Below are positions 1 through 4,539 of a stretch of DNA of 6,525 nucleotides, piece after piece. This stretch comes from Ventricola sp017626895 (GTDB taxonomy: Bacteria > Bacillota > Clostridia > Christensenellales > Aristaeellaceae). Every line of letters starts with the position of its first letter. The stretch's first letter is position 1. Position numbers and translations under genes: made by a program. Location: assembly GCA_017626895.1 (NCBI GenBank), contig JAGAHV010000222.1, forward strand, positions 1 through 6,525, written 5' to 3'. Under the pieces are notes generated by a model. The model was not told the DNA's origin and did not search any database. It saw only the letters and a program-made list of their open reading frames with translations.

Positions 1-91
1 CTGCACAGGCTTCATGGAAGCCGCATGAATCCGGACGCCATAGGCAGTGGTCTGTTTCGTTCTGCGGCTTCTTTCCTCTCCCCATATGGCA

Positions 92-252
92 AGGGTACAC
101 GAACCTCCAGATCCTTTGGAACAAGGCGTTTCCGGTGTACGACGATTTCTCTGAAGGGTACACGAGCAGGGGTACATGACCTATGAATGTTGAAAATAAA
201 GGCTTCCAGAAGCATAAAGGTACACGGCTATGGCGTGGTCAGGGGTACACGA
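92..252 (+). repeat. Cluster of GGGTACACGA-type direct repeats
   Basis: Five copies lie in the same orientation. The core GTACAC (or GTACAT) begins at 95, 158, 172, 220 and 245. Three copies share AGGGTACACGA or GGGGTACACGA (starting near 92, 155 and 241), and the others are GGGGTACATGA and AAGGTACACGG. A weaker GTGTACGAC match lies at 136-143. The intervals between cores are 63, 14, 48 and 25 bases, so this is neither a CRISPR array nor a regular tandem repeat. Iterated, irregularly spaced, same-direction motifs are typical of multi-site transposase-binding ends (IS21-type and Tn7-type elements are known examples) or of clustered operator sites. Which of these applies cannot be decided from this window. 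Confidence 0.6.
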
Positions 253-313
253 AACATAGTTGCCAGGAATTAGCTTTTTGCTGAACAAATCAGTACTTTT
301 TCACATTGAGCAC

Positions 314-341
314 TGCGTCAATTATTCAATGTTTTGACGCA
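314..341. repeat. Perfect inverted repeat TGCGTCAA / TTGACGCA
   Basis: The arms are TGCGTCAA at 314-321 and TTGACGCA at 334-341, with a 12-base AT-rich spacer. A third, partial copy of the arm (GGCGTC at 352-357) can pair with GACGC at 336-340. The repeat sits about 20 bases before the point where the toxin-like reading begins. It could be a dyad operator, part of a mobile-element end, or a recombination scar. No T-run follows, so it is not a terminator. Confidence 0.5.
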
Positions 342-360
342 ACGCTTGACTGGCGTCTGA

Positions 361-600
361 TTATTGAACAATCCTGGTGCTGCTGCACATTTCCTGGATG
401 AGGTCGAAACAATCTATGACAGATTGATCAATAATCCATATCAGTTTCCTGATAGTCCGGATGAATACCTGTTCCTGCGTGGATATCGCGAGGCATTGTT
501 CAAAACCATGCACTACAAGGTTATTTACCGTATTGAAAATCAGCAGGTTCTGATAGTTGGTGTATTTCATACGCTTGAAGACTACAGACGCAAAGTATGA
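361..600 (+). pseudogene. 5'-truncated ParE/RelE-family toxin
   Basis: The product resembles the C-terminal three quarters of type II toxins of the ParE/RelE superfamily, which inhibit gyrase or cleave mRNA and are normally neutralised by a co-encoded antitoxin. Visible family features are the NNPGAA turn between the helices, a helix ending in an INNPYQFP segment, the GYREALF strand with its Arg, and the YKVIYRI - VLIVGVFHTLEDYRR strands that close the fold. Members are usually about 95-105 residues. Here only about 78-79 codons remain, and the first strand and helix are missing. An in-frame TGA at 358-360 stands directly before the homologous reading (LLNNPG). The TTG at 364 could serve formally as a start but has no ribosome binding site. 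No antitoxin lies upstream or downstream. It is probably a non-functional remnant, and the family call is from pattern recognition only. Confidence 0.7.
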
Positions 601-603
601 TGT

Positions 604-620
604 ATAGATTTTGAATCTAT
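604..620. repeat. Perfect 7-bp hairpin before hydrolase RBS
   Basis: ATAGATT (604-610) and AATCTAT (614-620) form a perfect stem with a TTG loop, four bases after the toxin stop codon and six bases before the AAGGAGG of the next gene. No U-tract follows, so a terminator is unlikely. It may be a small operator or an RNA hairpin near the ribosome binding site, or chance in AT-rich sequence. Confidence 0.4.
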
Positions 621-625
621 CTGCG

Positions 626-632
626 AAGGAGG
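626..632 (+). promoter_or_regulatory. Ribosome binding site fixing the GTG start at 640
   Basis: AAGGAGG is followed by a 7-base spacer and GTG at 640. This is far better than anything before the ATG at 694, which immediately follows a stop codon and has only a weak purine stretch upstream. The site shows that the hydrolase gene originally started at 640, so the TGA at 691-693 is an internal interruption and not an upstream stop. Confidence 0.75.
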
Positions 633-639
633 CAAATCG

Positions 640-1281
640 GTGGAAACATATGTCCCTTATTATTCCGCTGAACTTATCGCGGAAAAGAGCTGAATGATCC
701 GGAACAGCTTTTCAGATGATACCGAGGCACTCTGCTATCTTGTGGAAGGGAGAGATTATGCCCTTCTGATTGATTCCATCCTGGGCATGGGGAATCTGAA
801 GGCATTCTGTGAAACACAGACAGATAAGCCTGTGATCCTGGCCAATACGCATGCTCATTCGGATCATTTCGGAGGCAATTTCTTTTTTGACAGCTGCTAT
901 ATGCCTCACCGTAATATAGCCTTTTTCCAGAACAGCATCAATGGCGTGAAAAAGCAGCAGCTGATCGAAATGGCAAAAGAAAGAGCCAGGGATGAATACC
1001 GGGACCTGATTCAGCCGGATGAGAATTTTACGGACTGGTTTCCGATGAAAGTTTATCCGCTATATGACGGAGATGTATTTGACCTGGGAGAACGGAAAAT
1101 CGAGGTGATCGAAGTTGGCGGACATACCGCGGGTTCGGTTGTTCTGATTGATCCGCTGACAAGAATCGCGTATTCCGGCGATGCATGCAATGGAAACACG
1201 CTGCTGGAGTTCCCGAACTCCCTGCCAATCATCTCCTCTATGCGGGCGCTTCTTCATCTGAAGGAGAACCAGAATAATTGA
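640..1281 (+). pseudogene. Metallo-beta-lactamase-fold hydrolase, interrupted and truncated
   Basis: The fold is that of MBL-superfamily metal hydrolases (glyoxalase II/MBL type; substrate unknown). Read from the GTG at 640, the first 17 codons (ending AELIAEKS) are followed by TGA at 691-693 and then MIRNSF...CYLVEG in the same frame. Family members commonly have Trp at this position, so TGG to TGA is likely. Numbering from the ATG at 694, the metal motif THAHSDH has His53, His55, Asp57 and His58. His144 lies in GGHTAGS and Asp163 in YSGDACNGN. The reading stops at 195 residues, just after LLHLKENQNN. The segment carrying the last metal-ligand His (usually a GGH-type motif) is absent, and no continuation appears in another frame before 1380. 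Other genes here use TGA as stop, so recoding is unlikely. I expect no activity. Confidence 0.8.
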
Positions 1282-1299
1282 TTTTCAACCAATACGTCA

Positions 1300-1328
1300 A
1301 TGACATTCCGGCCTTCTTTGTGTATAAT
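1300..1328 (+). promoter_or_regulatory. Sigma-A-type promoter
   Basis: ATGACA at 1300-1305 matches the TTGACA -35 box in 5 of 6 bases. It is followed by a 17-base spacer and a perfect TATAAT -10 box at 1323-1328. Transcription would begin near 1335 on the plus strand, reading into the small acidic frames, the repeat protein and the Cas4-like gene. It starts 19 bases after the premature end of the hydrolase, so hydrolase and downstream genes look like separate units. Among the plus-strand sites I checked, this is the best promoter match. Confidence 0.65.
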
Positions 1329-1357
1329 GTCTGTAACGAGGCAATGGATTGTCGGAT

Positions 1358-1465
1358 ATGAGCACCGGAAACGTATCGACGCCGACAGAACAGGATGCTG
1401 CTCATATTCAGAAAGGGATGGAAACAAAAAATGAAAAAGAAGAAAATGACAAAGCAGTTGAATGA
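1358..1465 (+). CDS. Small acidic open frame, 35 aa, uncertain
   Basis: ATG at 1358 opens a 35-codon frame with a natural-looking hydrophilic, acidic composition (STPTEQDAAHIQKG, then a Lys/Glu-rich end), ending at TGA 1463-1465. It lies about 23 bases after the predicted transcription start. The ribosome binding site is weak, since only GAGG at 1338-1341 is present, about 16 bases away. The frame overlaps the next small frame by 35 bases across an A-rich tract containing a run of six A (1426-1431). It may be the N-terminal part of a protein whose rest lies in the frame of 1431-1625, split by an indel in the A-tract. No family is recognised. Confidence 0.3.
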   Translation: MSTGNVSTPTEQDAAHIQKGMETKNEKEENDKAVE

Positions 1466-1625
1466 AACAGTTCGGATGTCTGAAACAAAGTCAGATGTGA
1501 ATCATCCTGACGGGGAGGATTCAGAGAACGCCCCTTCCATGACTGCTCAGTCAAACGTCATCTTTGACGAGAAACATGGGTGTTTGCTGGACCGTGAGGG
1601 AAACCTGCTTCTTCGATTTGACTGA
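1431..1625 (+). CDS. Small acidic hypothetical protein, 64 aa
   Basis: The frame can begin at ATG 1431 (MKKKKMTKQL), with an AAAGGGA-like sequence about 13 bases upstream, or 12 codons earlier at 1395 without a visible site. I prefer 1431. The product is hydrophilic: a basic start, then an acidic Asp/Glu/Ser-rich middle (MSETKSDVNHPDGEDSEN), then FDEKHGCLLDREGNLLLRFD at the end. There is no signal peptide or membrane segment and no family I recognise. Just past the stop, a different frame (open up to TGA 1678-1680) reads DLTEEQLLCFIIRNRQGERTV, which would continue the tail sensibly after one base shift near 1615-1625. The gene may therefore be a frame-shifted remnant of a protein of about 110 residues. 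Confidence 0.35.
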   Translation: MKKKKMTKQLNETVRMSETKSDVNHPDGEDSENAPSMTAQSNVIFDEKHGCLLDREGNLLLRFD

Positions 1626-1820
1626 GGAACAGCTGCTTTGCTTTATTATCAGGAACCGGCAGGGCGAACGGACCGTCTGATTGGCCGGAACCCCGGAAAG
1701 CGGCCTGTAACAATGACAGGGAAGGGAACAACTCTGAATGGGGATGCCCCTGATACGCAGCGGCAGTGCGAGACAGGAGCAGCGGAAAAGGACGGTGCCT
1801 AAAGACCAAAGACTTGCAGT

Positions 1821-1826
1821 GGAGGG
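1821..1826 (+). promoter_or_regulatory. Ribosome binding site of the repeat protein
   Basis: GGAGGG is followed by an 8-base spacer and ATG at 1835. This selects 1835 over the longer open frame that begins at 1766, whose extra 23 residues are basic and unlike the repeats. Confidence 0.8.
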
Positions 1827-1834
1827 AAAATATC

Positions 1835-2215
1835 ATGGGTAAGATAACCAATATCCCCAGTATATTTGGCGGAACAGACCATTATGATGAAGATGGAAAT
1901 CTTGTGGGGTATAGCATTCCGGGCGTCTTTGGCGGAGTGGATCATTACAATGCAGACGGGTCATCTGCGGGTTACAGTGTAGAGGGCATCCTGGGCGGCA
2001 TGGATCATTATGATGCCAATGGACAGAATGCGGGGTACAGCGTTCCCGGCATCCTCGGCGGTGCAAACCATTATGACGGTTCAGGAAATTATGCGGGCTT
2101 CAGTACGCCCAATATCCTTTCCGGAAACACCTATCACGGCGTGGATGATGATCCGCCGGATCCGTTTGAGCCCTTCAGAGACAGCGGATTTGGAGACGAT
2201 GACGGGTTCATTTGA
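1835..2215 (+). CDS. Tandem 21-residue GGxDHYD repeat protein
   Basis: This 126-residue protein is built almost entirely from repeats. Four full 21-residue units occupy residues 7-27, 28-48, 49-69 and 70-90, and a degenerate fifth starts at 91 (TPNILSGNTYHG). The shared pattern is (I/V)PG(I/V)(F/L)GGxDHYDxxGxxxGYS, with near-invariant Gly-Gly, His-Tyr, the central Gly and the final Gly-Tyr-Ser. The remaining tail (103-126) is rich in Asp and Pro and ends GDDDGFI. There is no signal peptide, membrane segment or Cys, so a cytoplasmic location is expected. Aromatic/Gly turns of this spacing suggest a repeated beta-hairpin or small beta-propeller-like or solenoid fold (inference). Similar repeats occur, as far as I recall, in hypothetical proteins of Clostridia, and I know of no assigned function. 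The start is fixed by a strong ribosome binding site. The next gene follows after 76 bases on the same strand. Confidence 0.8.
   Translation: MGKITNIPSIFGGTDHYDEDGNLVGYSIPGVFGGVDHYNADGSSAGYSVEGILGGMDHYDANGQNAGYSVPGILGGANHYDGSGNYAGFSTPNILSGNTYHGVDDDPPDPFEPFRDSGFGDDDGFI
1853..2104 (+). repeat. Four 63-bp tandem coding repeats
   Basis: The units are 1853-1915, 1916-1978, 1979-2041 and 2042-2104, with a decayed fifth after 2105. At DNA level they share GGCGG (or GGAAC) followed by the CATTAC/CATTATGA core that encodes HisTyrAsp. They are clearly diverged in between, so the expansion is not recent and copy number is probably stable. The period is exactly 21 codons, which keeps the frame. Confidence 0.8.
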
Positions 2216-2291
2216 AATTCCTGACTGAATGAGCGATACTGAATCCGGAATCATAGAGAAGGGATAAAACCGATGGAGGCACAGGTACACC

Positions 2292-2966
2292 ATGGGCATC
2301 ACCAAAACTGATTTCATGCGCGGCATGCAGTGCCGCAGGATGCTCTGGCTGGACAAGCACAGGCCCGGTTTGCGCATCATCCCTCCGGAGGTTCAGGCCC
2401 GGCTGGATGCCGGGAATGATTTCGGTGATCGGGCTATGGGGATGTTCGGCCCGTATGAGGAGATGACCGTCTATCTGCCGGGAAGACAGATTCCGGATAA
2501 AACGGGGATGCTTGCCCGGACACAGGAACATCTGCTCAAGGGCACGCCTGTCATCTGTGAGGCTGCTTTCAGCGATTCCGGCAATTACTGTGCGGTCGAT
2601 ATCCTGCGCAAAACAGAAAACGGATATGACTTTTATGAGGTCAAGAACGCGCCGGAGGTGCGTGAGCAGTTCGTTCGGGATGCGGGATTTCAGTACTGCA
2701 TCCTTACCCGCTGCGGACTTGAGATTGGCCGCATCTATATTGTCATCCACGGGCCGGATGAGATGAACCCCTTTGTTCCGGTGGAGGTTACAGGGCAGGC
2801 CAAAGAATACCGTCAGTGGGTCGATGAAAATATCCGGGAACTGAACCGGATACAGGAGTCGGCACAAGAGGTGATGGTGAAACCCGGCCGGCAGTGCCAC
2901 AATCCATATGATTGCTGGTATTCCGGTTATTGTCATGACGGCACACAGACAGATGAAGAAGCGTAA
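2292..2966 (+). CDS. Cas4-like PD-(D/E)XK nuclease domain protein (DUF2779 N-terminal type)
   Basis: The 224 residues match the Cas4/RecB-like nuclease domain found at the N-terminus of DUF2779 proteins. The opening TKTDFMRGMQCRRMLWL is the typical first Cys-containing motif (Cys14). Candidate catalytic residues are Glu90 (VICEAAF), Asp103 (AVDIL) and the Glu116-Val-Lys118 pair (YEVKNA), followed by a Cas4-like D...FQY segment near 130-135. Cys202, Cys208 and Cys214 (CHNPYDCWYSGYC) would complete a 4Fe-4S cluster with Cys14. DUF2779 proteins as I know them are about 450-500 residues, with an RNase H-like C-terminal half. Here the protein ends ten residues after the last Cys, so it is either a stand-alone nuclease domain or 3'-truncated. 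GGAGG at 2275-2279 lies 12 bases before the start. A 12-codon mini-frame (2273-2311, with AGAAGGG upstream) overlaps the start and could couple translation. No cas1, cas2 or CRISPR array is present. Confidence 0.75.
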   Translation: MGITKTDFMRGMQCRRMLWLDKHRPGLRIIPPEVQARLDAGNDFGDRAMGMFGPYEEMTVYLPGRQIPDKTGMLARTQEHLLKGTPVICEAAFSDSGNYCAVDILRKTENGYDFYEVKNAPEVREQFVRDAGFQYCILTRCGLEIGRIYIVIHGPDEMNPFVPVEVTGQAKEYRQWVDENIRELNRIQESAQEVMVKPGRQCHNPYDCWYSGYCHDGTQTDEEA

Positions 2967-3088
2967 ATATTTGCGATATCTGCTTTGCTGCATGCCGTGT
3001 GCACAGCCTGAAAAATAGAACGGTTTAAAAGCCTTGTCCGGGCGGAACTGTTTCACGTTTTCGCGATGGAAAACGGATGAGCTGAAAA

Positions 3089-3141
3089 ACAAAGGACCTT
3101 CGGTCATTTTGCCGGTTGGCAGGATGGCCGAAGGCTTTTGT
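3089..3141. other. Compound stem-loop, possible terminator or structured RNA
   Basis: CCTTCGGTCA (3097-3106) pairs with TGGCCGAAGG (3125-3134) through ten pairs including one G-U. Inside, after a symmetrical three-base internal loop, TGCC (3110-3113) pairs with GGCA (3118-3121) around a GGTT loop. Outside, ACAAAG (3089-3094) can pair with CTTTTGT (3135-3141). The right side ends in CTTTTG, so it might terminate plus-strand transcription 120-170 bases after the Cas4-like gene, though the U-run is short. The nested, near-symmetrical structure is more elaborate than a simple terminator. Confidence 0.5.
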
Positions 3142-3223
3142 GGCAGGATATGCAGATGCTGAAGGCGAATTGAAACCGTCTTCCCAGCCATATGGGGCTC
3201 ATCTGCTCGCAATGCGCACAGGC

Positions 3224-3274
3224 TTGTTCCGTCTGCTGATTTCGGCTGCCAGTCGCCGTTGCGGGCAGGAACAA
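3224..3274. other. Nested inverted repeat
   Basis: TTGTTCC (3224-3230) pairs perfectly with GGAACAA (3268-3274). Inside, CGGC (3243-3246) can pair with GCCG (3255-3258), and TGC (3234-3236) with GCA (3265-3267). There is no T-run on either side, so it is not a standard terminator. It may be part of a structured untranslated region or chance. Confidence 0.35.
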
Positions 3275-3340
3275 AGAGTCCTGAAAAAATGATCTGATTC
3301 GCAGCGGATGGAAATCTGCGCTTTTCCCCTTAGATTGAGA

Positions 3341-3361
3341 CAGCATGTATGCTGCTTTTTT
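3341..3361 (+). terminator. Rho-independent terminator, plus strand
   Basis: The stem CAGCA/TGCTG (3341-3345 and 3350-3354) has a TGTA tetraloop and is followed by C and six T (3356-3361). It is oriented to end transcription coming from the repeat protein/Cas4-like unit, about 375 bases past the last stop codon. The stem is short, so efficiency may be moderate. Read on the minus strand it has no U-tract. Confidence 0.6.
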
Positions 3362-3411
3362 GAGTCCTGAAGCTAAATTTGGTCCACAGAGCTGTTTGTA
3401 TCGCTTTTTGT

Positions 3412-3466
3412 TTGTTATTAGCTAACACTACGTTTGTCAAGGGTAGTTTTCAACTCTGTTTGAAAA
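3412..3466 (-). promoter_or_regulatory. Orphan minus-strand promoter/operator-like block
   Basis: On the minus strand TTGACA (3440-3435) is a perfect -35 box. Seventeen bases on, TAACAA (3417-3412) is a poor -10 box (3 of 6). The palindrome TTAGCTAA (3418-3425), within GTGTTAGCTAATAAC, lies across the spacer and -10 and loosely resembles the GTTAG-CTAAC core of DtxR/IdeR-type metal-regulator boxes. Directly upstream of the -35 is a perfect 7-base inverted repeat, TTTTCAA (3447-3453) and TTGAAAA (3460-3466). No gene lies downstream on the minus strand between 3411 and 2967, so this could be a control region left behind after gene loss. Regulator assignment is inference. Confidence 0.35.
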
Positions 3467-3530
3467 TGGTGCAACACAATCCAAATTGCCGAAGATTGGT
3501 TTTTTGCGAGTGTCATACAGATAACCCTCA

Positions 3531-3567
3531 GTCCGATGGATCAATAATTTCCATCGGACCGTTTCTT
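3531..3567 (+). terminator. Strong hairpin at the sortase stop codon
   Basis: GTCCGATGGA (3531-3540) and TCCATCGGAC (3550-3559) form a perfect 10-bp stem with a 9-base loop. On the plus strand it is followed by CGTTTCTTT, a usable though imperfect U-tract. The right arm encodes the last residues of the sortase frame on the minus strand, and the TGA stop (3543-3541) lies in the loop. For the leftward operon it may act as a 3' stabilising hairpin, since the minus side has no U-run. For rightward transcription it would prevent reading into the sortase operon as antisense. Confidence 0.6.
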
Positions 3568-4536
3568 TATATGTAGCTGATTGGCTTGTTCTCCTTCCCG
3601 CAGTCTTCGGGCAGCAACCACCAGACGTTCAGGATCTCCGTCCAGACAGGTCACAAGCAGCAGAATCTGATCATCTGCCTGCACATCCAGAGCGCTGCTG
3701 ATCACAGACCGCCTTTCCAGTGTACGGATTGCCTCTTCCCGGTTCTCATAAATATCCGTAGTCAGCGACCACAGATCAAACCAGCGTGCTACACCCGGAG
3801 TTGTGCTTATTTCCATTACTGCGAACACAACATACTGGCCGTCTTCATACATGGTATCAAAGGTAATGATTCGGTGCTTATAGAAATACGCGCTCTCCTC
3901 ATATTTCTTCAGCCTGCCGAACATGTTTCCGCTTTTCATGTTATGCCCGTACAGGATGATTATATAAGGCCGGGTTTTCAGGCTGATCCCGGAATCCAGG
4001 AAGATCGCTCCGTTGCTGTTTTTCTTTCCTTTGGCATCGTGCGTCAGGAAGTAGATATTATCCTTCTGAACAACCGCTTCGTCTACCTGGTCAAAGCTCA
4101 GCCAGCCAATGATATACTTGCCTTTCTTCCGCAGCTTCCGGAATCGTTCTGATATTTTCAGGTTTGGATTGTCCGGATATGCGATGGCCTGCAGCGTATC
4201 TTTATCCTCTTCAGGCTGATACATTTCTTCCGGCATCGGACTGTCCGTCACATCAGTTGGTGATATGGATGGAAGCACGGTCGGTTCCGGTGTCTTGGGA
4301 ACAGATTCTGTTTCCGGCTCTTCCTGATTGTGAATCTGCTGCAATTCCCGGGCCGTGTTCCGGGAAGCGCTCAGATCTGCTTAATACAGGATCAGCCGGA
4401 CAGATCCATACAGAATCAGAAAGCAGGAAAAGACAGCCACAGACAGGCGGAGAAGCCGTATTTGTTTCTCCGTCATCTTTGTCTGTTTCTGTTCGTCACC
4501 GGATGGTTTCGGTTTCTTTTCCGGATAGTAAGGCAT
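3541..4536 (-). pseudogene. Class B sortase, split by in-frame TAA
   Basis: Sortases are membrane-anchored transpeptidases that attach surface proteins to peptidoglycan. The gene should start at ATG 4536-4534, preceded by GAGG with 9-base spacing and three bases after the upstream stop codon. The first 51 codons give a basic N-terminus and one membrane segment (LLRLSVAVFSCFLILYG). TAA at 4383-4381 then interrupts. The same frame continues ADLSASRNTARE and the whole catalytic domain to 3541. In the downstream frame (numbered from TTG 4344) the catalytic residues are His134 (LYGHNMKSGNMF), Cys233 (LLLVTC) and Arg240 (DPERLVV), with class B spacing. A Pro/Glu/Thr-rich linker spans residues 8-50. 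Without readthrough the catalytic domain would be unanchored, and the TTG at 4344 has no ribosome binding site. The full frame is about 331 codons. A sequencing error is a real alternative. Confidence 0.8.
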
Positions 4537-4539
4537 GGT

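Larger units (their letters stand above)
1..360. other. Gene-free left flank with repeats
   Basis: I see no convincing gene here. A minus-strand open frame at 12-215 has no recognisable family and no ribosome binding site, and its content follows from the direct repeats. The stretch contains the GTACAC direct repeats (92-252), two short palindromes sharing the GGCTTC/GAAGC sequence (8-22 and 202-213), and a perfect 8-base inverted repeat (314-341). A stop codon at 358-360 closes the frame of the downstream toxin fragment. The most economical reading is the end of a mobile element, or the scar of one, next to a truncated gene. That is inference, because no transposase is in the window. Confidence 0.6.
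2967..3530. other. Gene-free convergent intergenic stretch with stem-loops
   Basis: I find no credible gene between the Cas4-like stop (2966) and the sortase end (3541). Open frames on both strands lack ribosome binding sites and family features. The stretch does hold structure: a compound stem-loop (3089-3141), a second nested hairpin (3224-3274), a GGAA-tetraloop hairpin (3304-3319, GCGGAT/ATCTGC), a terminator (3341-3361) and a minus-strand promoter/operator-like block (3412-3466). No tRNA or rRNA signature is visible. Remnants of deleted genes may be present but are not recognisable. Confidence 0.55.

Noticed and set aside
12..215. Minus-strand 67-codon frame in the left flank
   Set aside because: Its Val-Pro-rich sequence comes from translating the GTACAC direct repeats, and there is no start signal or family.
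92..252. CRISPR array reading of the GTACAC repeats
   Set aside because: The repeats are only 10-12 bases and the spacing is irregular (14 to 63 bases), with no constant spacer length.
640..1281. Genome-wide TGA = Trp recoding to explain the hydrolase
   Set aside because: TGA closes the toxin, repeat protein, sortase and DUF4003-like frames at sensible ends, so TGA works as a stop codon here.
1558..1851. Minus-strand 97-codon frame
   Set aside because: It is antisense to the small acidic frames and to the ribosome binding site of the repeat protein, and has no start signal or motif.
2284..2290. A sixth GGTACAC motif just before the Cas4-like start
   Set aside because: It shares only seven bases and lacks the following GA and the preceding GG, so it is probably chance and not part of the left-flank cluster.
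2208..3212. Long minus-strand open frame of 334 codons antisense to the Cas4-like gene
   Set aside because: It has no ribosome binding site, no recognisable domain and odd composition, and it overlaps the whole of a plus-strand gene with clear catalytic and cysteine motifs. It is a shadow of high-GC third positions.
3104..3346. Minus-strand 80-codon frame downstream of the orphan promoter
   Set aside because: It is correctly placed for that promoter, but it has no ribosome binding site, its start lies within the terminator hairpin, and it has no recognisable features.
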